Notes: a model not told the origin generated them from the sequence alone. A DNA stretch of 64,000 nt from Jeotgalibacillus salarius (GCF_004405125.1 NZ_SORX01000001.1:62001-126000), one strand, 5' to 3'; shown: positions 12,087 to 21,493, counted from the stretch's first letter. Program-made: numbers and translations.

Positions 12087-12124
12087 ATAAAAACGCCCTT
12101 CTGCGTGATGAGCAGAAAGGCGTC
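12087..12124 (-). terminator. Attenuator terminator of the metN SAM riboswitch
   Basis: ACGCC-TTTCTGC and GCAGAA-GGGCGT pair in the leader RNA and are followed by a T-run; this is the expression-platform terminator formed when SAM binds. Confidence 0.88.
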
Positions 12125-12141
12125 CAAAATGAAAAACGTCT

Positions 12142-12248
12142 TTCTCTCATCTTCCAGGTTTACACCTGTGTGACTTGGCACCTTTCCAGTTAGACTGTCG
12201 GTTGCCGGGCTTCATCGGGCACTTCCCTCCGCCGCTCTTGATAAGAGT
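12142..12248 (-). ncRNA. SAM-I (S-box) riboswitch aptamer controlling metNPQ
   Basis: On the minus strand the leader shows the S-box signature in order: CTTATCAAGAG, GGAGGGAA, GCCCGATGAAGCCCGGCAACC, AAGGTGCCAA, and the closing GATGAGAG that pairs with the 5' CTCTTATC to form P1. The terminator lies 18 bases downstream. Known logic: SAM binding favours the terminator and shuts off methionine uptake genes; low SAM allows read-through. About 137 bases separate the aptamer from the metN start. Confidence 0.95.
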
Positions 12249-12287
12249 TTCGCATATTAAGTTAAGTTCTTTAAGAGTACGAGACAA

Positions 12288-12317
12288 ATCGTATCATGAC
12301 CTTAAATTTAATGTCAA
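12288..12317 (-). promoter_or_regulatory. Sigma-A type promoter of metNPQ
   Basis: TTGACA (12312-12317) and TACGAT (12288-12293) spaced 18 bases, placing the start about 30 bases ahead of the riboswitch P1 stem. Confidence 0.65.
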
Positions 12318-12341
12318 CGAATTTTTTTCAATATTGCACAT

Positions 12342-12671
12342 TTACTTTTGAACAGGCTGATTTGACAGCTGTTCAAATGCTTCGAATATCGTTGGAACCG
12401 ACTCGAATTTATATATTTTCCGGACCATCTGACCGTCTTTAAAAAGCAACAGACAAGGTACGCTTTCAATCTGGTAGCGCTCTGCCAGTGGCTCCACAAA
12501 ATTAAGATCCGCTTTACCAATGTCAGTATCTCTGATGGCAGCAGCTGTTACTTCAAGCATCCTGCCTGCAAGTTTGCACGTTCCACACATCGGTGTGTAA
12601 AGATACATCGCTGACTGCTGTTGATTTTTCAGTCTCTCGTCCAATTCCTCGATTGACCATTCCTGTATCAT
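12342..12671 (-). CDS. yusE: Thioredoxin-like protein YusE
   Basis: A 109-residue single thioredoxin fold with the redox motif CGTC (YTPMCGTCKLA, residues 29-32) and the cis-proline region VPCLLLF (residue about 74). Probably a cytosolic thiol-disulfide reductant; the partner is unknown. Its ATG overlaps the yusF stop by one base, so the two are translated together. In B. subtilis yusE-yusF also sits between metNPQ and gcvH. Confidence 0.88.
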   Translation of the reverse strand: MIQEWSIEELDERLKNQQQSAMYLYTPMCGTCKLAGRMLEVTAAAIRDTDIGKADLNFVEPLAERYQIESVPCLLLFKDGQMVRKIYKFESVPTIFEAFEQLSNQPVQK

Positions 12672-13027
12672 TAAAGATTCATCCTTCTTTCCAAAAACTC
12701 AGTGTTAATATCAATATTTGCTCCCGCCAAAATAACGGCGAGATGCTGTTCAGGGGCTGTTGCGACCTCTTTATACGCTCTGTCAATATACAGATGGTCA
12801 GCTTCAGGCATTTCTCTTTTAAACTGTTTGCGCAGCTTTTCTCCCGCATCATCTGCATCTACAAGAACATATACATCCTTTTCATACAATTCATCAATCA
12901 GCTCATCCATCTTCGTCAGGCTAATTGTGCCGTTTGTACAAATGATGTCCACTGGCTCTCTGATGATCGGCTGAACTTTGCGTTTATCAGATTTCCCTTC
13001 AACAATAATGACTTTCCTGCACTCCAT
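12671..13027 (-). CDS. yusF: Toprim-domain protein YusF
   Basis: A 118-residue stand-alone Toprim domain. The metal-binding Glu is in VIIVEGKSDK (residues 6-15) and the Asp pair in VLVDADDAGEKLR (residues about 54-66), the same layout as RNase M5 and small Toprim nucleases. No further domain is present, so the substrate (RNA or DNA) is unknown. First gene of the yusF-yusE pair. Confidence 0.88.
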   Translation of the reverse strand: MECRKVIIVEGKSDKRKVQPIIREPVDIICTNGTISLTKMDELIDELYEKDVYVLVDADDAGEKLRKQFKREMPEADHLYIDRAYKEVATAPEQHLAVILAGANIDINTEFLERRMNL

Positions 13028-13158
13028 TTCCCATCACACCCTCACCTTAAGGATCGCACGGCTTTCTAACATGGTATGCTGCTGATTTAATTGTCGCCTG
13101 TACTGTGGAGAAATGCAAGTAAATGAGATGGAGAAGATCAGGTTACTTTGTTACGGTG

Positions 13159-13278
13159 GCTGAAGATTTCCGCTTCAGGGGGACGGCGGTGAGCCTCCTC
13201 ATCGCTGTGCGCCTGCGGGGTCTCACCTGTCCGTCTTCTCCCGCTGGAGTCGCCCCCTTCCGCTCCAATCATCAGCTG
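13159..13278 (-). repeat. Dispersed intergenic palindromic repeat, copy R2
   Basis: Reverse orientation: GGTGAGCCTCCTC, GCGGGGTCTCACC, then GGAGTCGCCCCC. The outer ends are complementary (GCTGAAGATT / AATCATCAGC). Lies between yusF and gcvH. Confidence 0.75.
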
Positions 13279-13349
13279 TGCAAGTAATATATTTTCTTTT
13301 ACAAATTATTAGGTGTGACAAACAATCTTCTATTTTGTGGAAAAGCATT

Positions 13350-13382
13350 AAAAAACCGCCCACCACAAAAGGTGAACGGCAC
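13350..13382 (-). terminator. Intrinsic terminator of gcvH
   Basis: GCCGTTCACC pairs with GGTGGGCGGT, with a T-run, just past the gcvH stop. Confidence 0.8.
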
Positions 13383-13387
13383 ATTAA

Positions 13388-13771
13388 TCAGTCTTCGTCT
13401 GTCATTTTGTCGTAAGCTTCTGCATCCATCAGTTCGTCAAGTTCTGACTCGTCTGAAAGCTCAACAACGACCATCCATGCTTTTTCGTAAGGTGATTCGT
13501 TGACATACTCCGGGCTGTCTTCAAGGTCTTCATTGACTTCGATGACCTTTCCGCTGACTGGTGCGTAAAGCTCTGATACTGTTTTCACAGATTCTACACT
13601 GCCAAACGGCTCGTCCGACTGAAGTTCGTCGCCTACTTCCGGCAATTCAACGAAAACGATATCGCCAAGCTCTGATTGTGCAAACGCTGTGATGCCGATA
13701 CGTGCTTTTCCGTCTTCAACTTTTACCCACTCGTGTTCTTCTGAATAACGCAATTCTTTTGGTGAACTCAT
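13388..13771 (-). CDS. gcvH: Glycine cleavage system H protein (lipoyl carrier)
   Basis: A 127-residue carrier. The lipoyl-lysine lies in the conserved [16 protein letters not shown] segment (about Lys64), where it carries the aminomethyl group between P, T and L proteins; in Bacillus it is also the lipoyl relay for other dehydrogenases. It is monocistronic with its own terminator and away from gcvPT, as in B. subtilis. Confidence 0.96.
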   Translation of the reverse strand: MSSPKELRYSEEHEWVKVEDGKARIGITAFAQSELGDIVFVELPEVGDELQSDEPFGSVESVKTVSELYAPVSGKVIEVNEDLEDSPEYVNESPYEKAWMVVVELSDESELDELMDAEAYDKMTDED

Positions 13772-13855
13772 GTCATTTCCCTCCGCATACGAATTGATTT
13801 CTATACTACTTCATATTGGCATAACAGGTGCCCGAAAACAAGAAATGTTTATGAT

Positions 13856-14215
13856 TTATACCTGCCATTTTTCTTCAAATTCAGGTTCTTTAAAACCAAC
13901 TGTTACCTTTTTTCCATCAGTCGTAAGCGGACGTTTAATCAACTTGCCGTCTGATGCCAGTAATTCAAGCTTTTCATCGTCAGTCATGTCCGCAAGCTTG
14001 TCTTTTAAACCCAGCTCACGATACTTCACACCGCTTGTATTGAAAAACTTCTTTAACTCCAGGCCGCTCTTATTATGTAGCTCTGCCAACTCATCTTTAG
14101 AAGGTGGAGAATCAATTAAATGAATCTCGTTATAAGACACCTCATGCTCATCCAGCCATTTCTTTGCTTTACGGCACGTGCCACATTTTGGATATGTGTA
14201 AAAAGTGATTGCCAT
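13856..14215 (-). CDS. yusI: ArsC/Spx-family thioredoxin-like protein YusI
   Basis: ArsC/Spx-type fold with CGTC at residues 11-14 (YPKCGTCRKAKKWL), and the family C-terminal block GKLIKRPLTTDGKKVTVGF. It is annotated in relatives as an arsenate reductase-family protein, but the exact substrate is not known and it is not Spx itself. ATGs exist at 14221 and 14215; AGGAGG at 14224-14229 fits the second (spacing 8), giving 119 residues. Confidence 0.85.
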   Translation of the reverse strand: MAITFYTYPKCGTCRKAKKWLDEHEVSYNEIHLIDSPPSKDELAELHNKSGLELKKFFNTSGVKYRELGLKDKLADMTDDEKLELLASDGKLIKRPLTTDGKKVTVGFKEPEFEEKWQV

Positions 14216-14230
14216 CTTCATTTCCTCCTT

Positions 14231-14542
14231 TTAATAACAGCGGTCTTCCACTGTAATGATTAGGTGCTTTAATGTTTCAAGCGCTCCTTCAAGTGACAGT
14301 GAATAATTGCGCTGCGTTCCGTGCTGTTCCATTTTTAAAATACCCTGTTCACGCAAAATTTTCAAATGGTGAGAAACTGCAGGACGGGATAGTGGAAGTC
14401 GATCCGTTAATTCATTCACTGTCATTGAATCTTTATCTGAAAGCATCAATACAATATCCTGACGATAAGAATCACTTAATGCCTGAAATAACGGAATACA
14501 ATCCCGAAATGCTTTTTCTGCCTGTTCCCCCATCGTTGTCAC
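14231..14542 (-). CDS. ArsR-family winged-helix transcriptional regulator
   Basis: A 103-residue protein with a winged helix-turn-helix (MTVNELTDRLPLSRPAVSHHLKILREQGIL, residues about 40-68) and a wing RNYSLS. It has no obvious Cys metal motif of the CxC type, so it may be a non-metal ArsR. It lies 13 bases downstream of the SDR gene on the same strand, and a perfect palindrome with the spacing of ArsR operators precedes that gene, so self-regulation of the two-gene operon is likely. Confidence 0.85.
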   Translation of the reverse strand: MTTMGEQAEKAFRDCIPLFQALSDSYRQDIVLMLSDKDSMTVNELTDRLPLSRPAVSHHLKILREQGILKMEQHGTQRNYSLSLEGALETLKHLIITVEDRCY

Positions 14543-14555
14543 CTCTTTTTAAAAA

Positions 14556-15326
14556 TTATTCTCTTTCCTGTGTTTTTCTAACAATTCCGGCGGCAGCAGA
14601 TCTTGAAATCAATCTGCTGGCACGGGACTGAAGCTTATTCATGCCACCAGGGATAATTTGTTTTTTCCCATTCATAAATTCAATATAAGCAATTTTTGCG
14701 ACAGCCTGTGCCTTCATAGTCCCGCCTTTAAATAGTTTTGAATCATTTAATTCAGCCTGATCTTTAAAGCCAGTACTTGTTGGCCCCGGATAAAGACCGG
14801 AAACCTGAATGCCAAGGTCTGCCCATTCATTATCCAATGCTTCCGTCAGAGATTTCACATACGCTTTAGATGCGTAATAAACAGCCATCAGCGGTCCCGG
14901 GAAGAATGCAGCTGTTGAAGCAACGTTGAGTATCCTCCCTTGTCCTGCACTGACCATCTCTTTTCCAAATAATTTGGTCAGCTCTGTCAGAGAAGTGATA
15001 TTTAACTGAATCATTTCCTGCTCTTTCTGCAAATCTGTATTGTGAAACTCACCGAACAAGCCTACACCTGCATTGTTAATCAATGTGTCCACTGTCAGAC
15101 CTTGTGCTTTTACATCGTCATACAATTTTTGAGCAGCACCTGACTGCGACAAATCACTTTTAAAGACTTGCACTTGAACAGTATATTTATCTGCAAGTTC
15201 TGCAGCCAGTGCCTGCAGCTTATCTTCACTTCTCGCCGTAAGAATTAGATTATGCCCATTTTCAGCAAATAACTTCGCAAACTCTTTTCCTATTCCTCCT
15301 GAAGCGCCAGTAATTAAAACATTCAT
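14556..15326 (-). CDS. Short-chain dehydrogenase/reductase (classical SDR)
   Basis: A 256-residue NAD(P)-dependent oxidoreductase: cofactor motif TGASGGIG (residues 6-13), NNAG at about 87-90, catalytic Ser in NVASTAAF and the YxxxK pair in YYASKAY. The substrate is not predictable. It is the first gene of a pair with an ArsR regulator, with AAGGAG 8-13 bases ahead of the ATG and the operator-like palindrome immediately upstream. Confidence 0.9.
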   Translation of the reverse strand: MNVLITGASGGIGKEFAKLFAENGHNLILTARSEDKLQALAAELADKYTVQVQVFKSDLSQSGAAQKLYDDVKAQGLTVDTLINNAGVGLFGEFHNTDLQKEQEMIQLNITSLTELTKLFGKEMVSAGQGRILNVASTAAFFPGPLMAVYYASKAYVKSLTEALDNEWADLGIQVSGLYPGPTSTGFKDQAELNDSKLFKGGTMKAQAVAKIAYIEFMNGKKQIIPGGMNKLQSRASRLISRSAAAGIVRKTQERE

Positions 15327-15347
15327 ATAACCACTCTCCTTATGTCT

Positions 15348-15371
15348 ATATGTTTAAAAGTTTAAACATAT
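15348..15371. promoter_or_regulatory. Perfect 11-2-11 palindrome, likely ArsR-family operator
   Basis: ATATGTTTAAA, AG, TTTAAACATAT form a perfect inverted repeat 22-45 bases upstream of the SDR start. ArsR-family operators commonly use ATAT-rich 12-2-12 palindromes, and an ArsR regulator is the second gene here. Confidence 0.65.
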
Positions 15372-15469
15372 CGTAAAGATTTATTCATTGGAAGTCAATT
15401 GAGAGTGCTCTATTGATTAATAGACAGGGACTTAGTTACATAGCACAGATGACAAATCTAAGTGCAGCG

Positions 15470-15584
15470 TAGCGGAAGGGGGCGACTCCGGGACGATTAG
15501 TTGGAAGCTGAGACCCCGCAGACGCTTGCGTCGAGGAGGCTCAGCAACAACCGTCCGGAAAGCGTCCCCTGAAGCGCAGCGGAA
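15470..15584 (+). repeat. Dispersed intergenic palindromic repeat, copy R3
   Basis: Forward orientation with GGCGACTCCGGGACGATTAG, GAGACCCCGC, GAGGAGGCTCAG and CCGTCCGGAAAGCG. Close in sequence to R11 and R13. Lies downstream of fadE, next to its terminator. Confidence 0.75.
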
Positions 15585-15589
15585 CGATT

Positions 15590-15625
15590 AAAGAGCCTGA
15601 AACATAATCGTTTCAGGCTCTTTAA
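15590..15625 (-). terminator. Intrinsic terminator of fadE
   Basis: AAAGAGCCTGAAAC and GTTTCAGGCTCTTT are a perfect 14-bp stem with a six-base loop. T residues follow on either strand, so it may be bidirectional. Confidence 0.88.
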
Positions 15626-15645
15626 GTCGATTTATATTTTATTAA

Positions 15646-17430
15646 TTAAACGACAAACTTTTCAGCATCGATCAGCTTAGCTGCTGCTTCACGCTTCTTC
15701 GGAATCAGGTTCACCGGTGTGAAACGAGTGAACTTACGAAGTGCTGACAGCATCATGCGAAGTGAATCTCCACTTTCAGCTGCGATCAATGTTTCTTTTG
15801 CATGCTGTTCAATCTCGTTGAAAGCTTCCTGACAGAAGATCTGCGTATAAAGAACTTTCTGCTGGTTCTTTTCAAGACCTGATTTTTCAACAGCTTTTTG
15901 CGTACGTAGAAGTGAAGATTCCATTGCATACGCCAGAGAAACGATATCTGCAATGTTTACAAGGATTTCCTGTTCTGCTTCAAGCGCTTTGCCGTATTTC
16001 TGAGCAGCTAGACCAGCAGCCAGAAGACCAATCTTCTTCGCATTTTTCACAAGATATTCTTCCTGCTTTAACGGCTCATCGCTGATTTCTTCAGGCATCA
16101 TTGTCATCAGTTCTTCCTGAAGCGCCTGTGCTTTTTGAAGCAATGGCAGTTCGCCTTTCATTGCTTTACGCAGGTAAGTACCAGGCACTAACAAGCGGTT
16201 GATTTCGTTTGTTCCTTCAAAGATACGGTTGATACGTGAGTCGCGGTAAATGCGCTCTACTTCATATTCCTGCATAAAGCCGTAACCGCCGTGCAGCTGA
16301 ACTGCTTCGTCGGCAATATAATCAAGTGATTCAGTACCGAATACTTTGTTCAGAGAACACTCGATTGCATATTCAGCGATTGATTTTGCTACTTCTTTAC
16401 CGTCTTTAATTTCCTCATCAGACAGCTGGCTCATACGGTCTTCGAACAAACCTACTGTACGGTACACCGAGCTTTCAGTTGCATATAGCTTCGCGCCCAT
16501 TGTTGATAGCTTTTCTTTAGTCAGGTTAAAGCTTGAGATTGGTGTATTGAACTGTTTACGCTCATTTGTATACTTCACTGCAAGCTCAAGCGCACGTTTA
16601 GACGCTCCAACAGTACCTACTCCAAGCTTATAACGGCCAATGTTGAGGATGTTAAAGGCAATGACGTGACCTTTGCCTGCTTCACCAAGAAGGTTTTCAA
16701 CCGGCACTTCCGCATCACTAAGAATCAACGTACGTGTTGATGAACTTTTAATTCCCATTTTCTTCTCTTCAGCACCTACAGAAACGCCTGGGAAATCACG
16801 ATCTATAATAAATGTAGAGAAGTGCTCGCCGTCGATTTTTGCATAGACAACAAATACATCTGCGAAACCTGCATTTGTAATCCACTGCTTTTCACCATTA
16901 AGTACATAGTGAGTGCCTGCTGCATTTAATTTAGCAGTCGTTTTAGCTCCAAGTGCATCAGAACCTGAACCTGGTTCAGTTAATGCATAGGCAGCAATTT
17001 TTTCTCCCGTCGCAAGCAAAGGAAGATACTTTTGCTTCTGATCTTCGTTACCGAATAGAACGATAGGCAGAGAACCAATCCCTACGTGCGCACCGTGAGT
17101 GATTGAGAAGCCGCCCGCACGTGACATTTTTTCTGCGATCAGTGCTGAACTGATTTTATCAAGTCCAAGACCGCCGTACTCTTCAGGAACGTCTGCGCCA
17201 AGAAGACCTAAGTCACCTGCTTTTTTCAAAAGCTTTACAGAACGGTCAAACTCGTGATTTTCAATGTGCTCAACTTCAGGAACCACTTCATTGATCACAT
17301 AGTCCTCAGTTGTTTTTGCAATCATTTTCTGCTCGTCTGTGTAGTCCTCAGGTGTAAATACGCTTGAAGCTTCTACATCCTCAATTAGAAAACTGCCGCC
17401 TTTAACCAATGCTTTTGTTTCGTTTGACAT
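15646..17430 (-). CDS. fadE: Acyl-CoA dehydrogenase FadE
   Basis: An FAD enzyme for the first step of fatty-acid beta-oxidation. It has the acyl-CoA dehydrogenase blocks YALTEPGSGSDALG (FAD/substrate), the central LGVGTVGASKRALELA and the IYRDSRINRIFEGTNEINRL signature, plus a C-terminal extension to 594 residues, as in B. subtilis FadE (YusJ). Last gene of the fadN-fadA-fadE cluster, with a palindromic repeat between it and fadA. Confidence 0.94.
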   Translation of the reverse strand: MSNETKALVKGGSFLIEDVEASSVFTPEDYTDEQKMIAKTTEDYVINEVVPEVEHIENHEFDRSVKLLKKAGDLGLLGADVPEEYGGLGLDKISSALIAEKMSRAGGFSITHGAHVGIGSLPIVLFGNEDQKQKYLPLLATGEKIAAYALTEPGSGSDALGAKTTAKLNAAGTHYVLNGEKQWITNAGFADVFVVYAKIDGEHFSTFIIDRDFPGVSVGAEEKKMGIKSSSTRTLILSDAEVPVENLLGEAGKGHVIAFNILNIGRYKLGVGTVGASKRALELAVKYTNERKQFNTPISSFNLTKEKLSTMGAKLYATESSVYRTVGLFEDRMSQLSDEEIKDGKEVAKSIAEYAIECSLNKVFGTESLDYIADEAVQLHGGYGFMQEYEVERIYRDSRINRIFEGTNEINRLLVPGTYLRKAMKGELPLLQKAQALQEELMTMMPEEISDEPLKQEEYLVKNAKKIGLLAAGLAAQKYGKALEAEQEILVNIADIVSLAYAMESSLLRTQKAVEKSGLEKNQQKVLYTQIFCQEAFNEIEQHAKETLIAAESGDSLRMMLSALRKFTRFTPVNLIPKKREAAAKLIDAEKFVV

Positions 17431-17473
17431 GAAAAATTCCTCCTTTGTTTTTGTGCTTTATTAACGCTGCTCC

Positions 17474-17585
17474 TTTCGCTTCAGGCGGACGCTTTCCACG
17501 CGGCGTGCGCTGAGCCTCCTCGGCGCAAGCGCCTGTGGGGTCTCAGCTGACACGCTTATCGCGTTGGAGTCACCGCCTTCCGCTA
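17474..17585 (-). repeat. Dispersed intergenic palindromic repeat, copy R4, inside the fad cluster
   Basis: Reverse orientation (GCTGAGCCTCCTCGG, GTGGGGTCTCAGCTG, GGAGTCACCGCC). Fills the gap between fadA and fadE and could form a strong hairpin in the operon mRNA. Confidence 0.75.
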
Positions 17586-17638
17586 CAGTCACAGCTGAAT
17601 GTAACTTATAAACTTTTCGTTTATTCTAAAAGACTAAA

Positions 17639-18817
17639 TTAATTAATCATTTCAAAGACGCCTGCTGCACCCATACCGCCGCCGATACACATTGTGACAA
17701 CACCGAATTGCTGATTTCTGCGCTTCAGTTCGTGTAGAAGTGATAGCGTCAGCTTCGTTCCTGTACAGCCAAGCGGGTGACCAAGTGCGATCGCACCGCC
17801 GTTTACGTTTACAATATCCTCATTCAGACCAAGCTGTCTGATGACCTGAATTGACTGTGAAGCAAAGGCTTCATTCAGTTCAAAGAGATCAATATCAGAT
17901 AATGAAAGACCAGCAAGTTTTAGCGCTTTTGGAATCGCTTCAACAGGACCTACACCCATAATTTCCGGTGGTACGCCGCCTACTGCGAATGAACGGAATT
18001 TAGCGATTGGCTTAAGACCAAGTGATTCAGCTTTTTCGCGGTCCATTACCATGACTGCAGCTGCTCCGTCACTTGTTTGAGAAGCATTTCCTGCCGTTAC
18101 CGAACCTGTCATTGAGAACGCCGGACGAAGCTTGCTGAGTGATTCAACAGATGAATTAGCACGGACTCCTTCATCTCTTGCAAATGTGAACGTTTCTTCT
18201 TTAATCTTGTGATCTTTTCCTACTGTACGGCGAGTCACTTCGACCGGTACGATTTCTTCATCATACACGCCGCCTTCAACTGCTTTAGCCGCTTTTTGGT
18301 GGCTTCGTACAGCGAAAGCATCCTGATCCTCACGCGTGATGCCATATTTTTTTGCAACTTCTTCAGCTGTATGGCCCATGCTCATATAATATTCAGGCAT
18401 TTCTTCTGCGATTTTTGAATTCGGACGAACAGTGTGACCCATCATAGGCACAAGACTCATTGATTCAGCTCCACCGGCAATGATTGTGTCAGCCTGACCA
18501 AGCATGATCCGTTCTGCACCGTATGCAATTGACTGAAGACCTGATGAACAGTAACGATTAATTGTGATAGCAGGTACTGTGTATGATAAACCTGCAAGCG
18601 CTCCGATGTTACGCGCCATATTCATTCCCTGTTCTGCTTCAGGCATTGCACAGCCGAAGATCAGATCATCAATTTCACCATCATAGTTTCCTGCACGTTT
18701 TAATGTTTCTCTGACAGCGATAGCGCCTAAATCATCTGGACGCATATGAGCCAGTGAACCTTTTTTTGCTTTACCGACTGGAGTTCTTGCTCCAGCAACA
18801 ATTACTGCTTCACGCAT
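17639..18817 (-). CDS. fadA: Acetyl-CoA acyltransferase (3-ketoacyl-CoA thiolase) FadA
   Basis: Thiolase of the last beta-oxidation step. The nucleophile Cys90 is in NRYCSSGLQ, the His in [14 protein letters not shown], and the second Cys in [11 protein letters not shown] near the C-terminus; all catalytic residues are present. 392 residues, full length. It lies between fadN and fadE on the same strand, but intergenic repeats of more than 100 bp separate it from each. Confidence 0.96.
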   Translation of the reverse strand: MREAVIVAGARTPVGKAKKGSLAHMRPDDLGAIAVRETLKRAGNYDGEIDDLIFGCAMPEAEQGMNMARNIGALAGLSYTVPAITINRYCSSGLQSIAYGAERIMLGQADTIIAGGAESMSLVPMMGHTVRPNSKIAEEMPEYYMSMGHTAEEVAKKYGITREDQDAFAVRSHQKAAKAVEGGVYDEEIVPVEVTRRTVGKDHKIKEETFTFARDEGVRANSSVESLSKLRPAFSMTGSVTAGNASQTSDGAAAVMVMDREKAESLGLKPIAKFRSFAVGGVPPEIMGVGPVEAIPKALKLAGLSLSDIDLFELNEAFASQSIQVIRQLGLNEDIVNVNGGAIALGHPLGCTGTKLTLSLLHELKRRNQQFGVVTMCIGGGMGAAGVFEMIN

Positions 18818-18863
18818 AGTGCTCCCCCTTAAATGCTGGTTTTATCTGCATACACCGTCAAAC

Positions 18864-18976
18864 TGCGCTCCGGGCGGATGCTTTCCGCGGGGACGGCGGT
18901 GAGCCTCCTCAGGCTAAAGCCTTGCGGGGTCTCACCTATCCGTCATATCCCGTCGGAGTCACCGCCCTGCGCTCCG
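18864..18976 (-). repeat. Dispersed intergenic palindromic repeat, copy R5, inside the fad cluster
   Basis: Reverse orientation (GGTGAGCCTCCTC, GCGGGGTCTCACC, GGAGTCACCGCC). Sits between fadN and fadA. Confidence 0.75.
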
Positions 18977-19076
18977 TTCGACTGGATGGTCATTAAACTC
19001 TTTAGATGAAAATCTCTGTTGTGAATTGTTAACAATTCAGATTCTATGAAAATTAACAACAGTTATTTAAATACTC

Positions 19077-21455
19077 TTAGTTACGCAGCGGCTTGCCTTT
19101 TACGAGCATGTGCTGCATGCGCTGTTGTGATTTTGGCTGTTCGATCAGGCTTAGGAATGCTTCTCTTTCAAGCTGAAGCAGATACTCTTCATCCACTTCT
19201 GTTCCATAAGGTACTTTTCCGCCTGCTATAACGTATGCCAGTTTCTTTGCGATTTTCAAGTCATGTTCAGAAATAAAGCCTGACTGATACATGGACTGAG
19301 CTCCGAGCAGCAGTGTTGCATATCCCGGCTCACCTACGACAGGCACCTTCCTTTTTACAGGCTGGCTGTAGTTTTCAGCCAGGTGAAGTACTGCCTGTTT
19401 CGCATCATAGATCAGGTGATCACCGTTCACGCTGATTCCGTCTGACTGACTAAGGAAGTTATAGTCTCTTGCTTCAGCAGCAGATGTTGACACTTTTGCC
19501 ATGGCGATCATTTCAAACACTTTGTTGGCTACTTTCTGAAGGTCGAAGTCTACGCCTTTTGGCAAGCTGTTGTAGTAGTTCAGATAAAGCTCCTTGTTTC
19601 CGCCACCGCCCGGGATCAGCCCAACGCCAACTTCTACAAGTCCCATGTACGTTTCAGCTGAGGCCTGTATGTGATCAGCCGGCAGACAAACTTCTGTTCC
19701 GCCGCCAAGCGTCATACCAAACGGTGCTGCAACCACCGGGAATGAACTGTACTTCAGCTTCAACATTGCCTGCTGGAAGTGTTTGACGACCATGTCGATT
19801 TCAAATACATTGTCATCCTGTGCTTCCATCAGAATCATCGCAAGGTTTGCACCGACACAGAAATTTTTACCCTGGTTCCCGATGACAAGCCCTTTGTAGT
19901 TCTTGGACACTTCATCCACTGCAAAATTGATCATTTGAGTGATATCCATCCCAATTGCATTATTAGGTGAAGTGAATTCAAGAAGTGCTACGCCATCTCC
20001 AAGATCGATCAGGCTCGCACCTGAATTTTTCTTAATGACGCCGTTCTTTTTCTTCAGGCGCTTTAAGTTGATTACTTTTTCGTTTTCTTCAACTGCTTTG
20101 TAATCACCATTGTGATAGAAGAAAAGATCTCCGTTTTCTTCCTTATAGAAAGAGTCATGACCGTCTGCAATCATTTTCTCAACCCACTGAGGAACGTTCA
20201 GTCCTTCTGCCTTCATTCGCTCAACAGATTTAGCTACGCCGATTGCATCCCACGTTTCAAATGGACCTTTATCCCAGCCGAATCCCCATTTCATCGCCTG
20301 ATCAATACCTGTAATGTCATCAGCAATTTCTCCATGAAGTTCTGCTGAATACACAAGCACTGGCGAGAGAATTGACCAAAGTAATGATGACGCACGGTCT
20401 TTTCCATTGACGAGCGTTTTCATTTTGTTTGAATAGCCTTTTTCCTGCTTCGCCATTTCAACTGAAGCTGCTTTTAACTTTCCTCGCGCTTCATACTCAA
20501 GCGTTTCAGGATTTAACTGAAGGATTTCTTTGCCTTCCTTCTTGAAGAAACCCTGACCTGATTTACTTCCAAGCCAGCCATTGTCTCTCATTTTCAACAT
20601 AAAGTCAGGAACTTCAAAAACTTCTTTTTCCTGACTGTCGACCTTGTCATATACGTTCTTCGCAACGTGGATGAAAGTATCGAGTCCAACAACATCTAAC
20701 GTTCTGAATGTCGCGCTTTTCGGACGGCCGATCAACGGGCCTGTAACAGAGTCAACTTCACCGACACTGTAGCCGCCTTTCAGCATTTCCTTCACTGTAA
20801 CAAGCAGTCCGTATGTTCCGATTCTGTTTGCAATAAAGTTAGGGGTGTCTTTCGCGAACACCACGCCTTTACCAAGTGTGTCTTCACCGAATGTTTTCAT
20901 GAACTGAACCACTTCCGGATCTGTAGACTGCGCAGGAATCACTTCCAGCAGCTTCAGATAACGCGGTGGATTGAAGAAATGTGTACCAAGGAAGTGTTTT
21001 TGGAAATCCTCAGACCTGCCTTCAACCATTGCTTCTATTGAAATACCTGATGTATTCGAGCTGACGATACTGCCAGGCTTTCTGTATTGATCCACTTTTT
21101 CAAATACGATTTTTTTAACGTCTAAGTTTTCAACAACTACTTCAATAATCCAGTCTGCTTCTGCAAGCTGGTCCATGTGATCTTCCAGGTTGCCTGCTGT
21201 GATTAATGCAGCATTTGATTTAGATGATAATGGTGCTGGTTTTTGTTTAAATAATTTCTGAAGTGCTCCCTGACTCAGACGGTTTCTTACCTGCGGGCTT
21301 TCAATCGTCAGCCCTTTCGCCTGTTCTGCTTCTGTTAACTCTTTTGGCACGATATCCAATAGAAGCGATGGAATACCGATATTTGCAAGGTGGGCAGCAA
21401 TGCCTGATCCCATTACACCAGAGCCGATTACTGCTGCTTTTTTAATGTGTCTCAT
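19077..21455 (-). CDS. fadN: 3-hydroxyacyl-CoA dehydrogenase / enoyl-CoA hydratase FadN
   Basis: A bifunctional beta-oxidation protein of 792 residues. The N-terminal Rossmann motif is IGSGVMGSGIA (residues 10-20), HAD catalytic region FLGTHFFNPPRYLKLLEVI, then a second HAD C-terminal domain, and from about residue 490 a crotonase domain (NNAIGMDITQMI, GGGTEVCLPADHI, GLVEVGVGLIPGGGG). The layout HAD then crotonase is that of Bacillus FadN. First gene of the fad cluster with a FadR box 39-56 bases upstream. Confidence 0.95.
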   Translation of the reverse strand: MRHIKKAAVIGSGVMGSGIAAHLANIGIPSLLLDIVPKELTEAEQAKGLTIESPQVRNRLSQGALQKLFKQKPAPLSSKSNAALITAGNLEDHMDQLAEADWIIEVVVENLDVKKIVFEKVDQYRKPGSIVSSNTSGISIEAMVEGRSEDFQKHFLGTHFFNPPRYLKLLEVIPAQSTDPEVVQFMKTFGEDTLGKGVVFAKDTPNFIANRIGTYGLLVTVKEMLKGGYSVGEVDSVTGPLIGRPKSATFRTLDVVGLDTFIHVAKNVYDKVDSQEKEVFEVPDFMLKMRDNGWLGSKSGQGFFKKEGKEILQLNPETLEYEARGKLKAASVEMAKQEKGYSNKMKTLVNGKDRASSLLWSILSPVLVYSAELHGEIADDITGIDQAMKWGFGWDKGPFETWDAIGVAKSVERMKAEGLNVPQWVEKMIADGHDSFYKEENGDLFFYHNGDYKAVEENEKVINLKRLKKKNGVIKKNSGASLIDLGDGVALLEFTSPNNAIGMDITQMINFAVDEVSKNYKGLVIGNQGKNFCVGANLAMILMEAQDDNVFEIDMVVKHFQQAMLKLKYSSFPVVAAPFGMTLGGGTEVCLPADHIQASAETYMGLVEVGVGLIPGGGGNKELYLNYYNSLPKGVDFDLQKVANKVFEMIAMAKVSTSAAEARDYNFLSQSDGISVNGDHLIYDAKQAVLHLAENYSQPVKRKVPVVGEPGYATLLLGAQSMYQSGFISEHDLKIAKKLAYVIAGGKVPYGTEVDEEYLLQLEREAFLSLIEQPKSQQRMQHMLVKGKPLRN

Positions 21456-21493
21456 CTGTTAAAGATCCCCCTTTAAACTGAATCCGCATTTTT

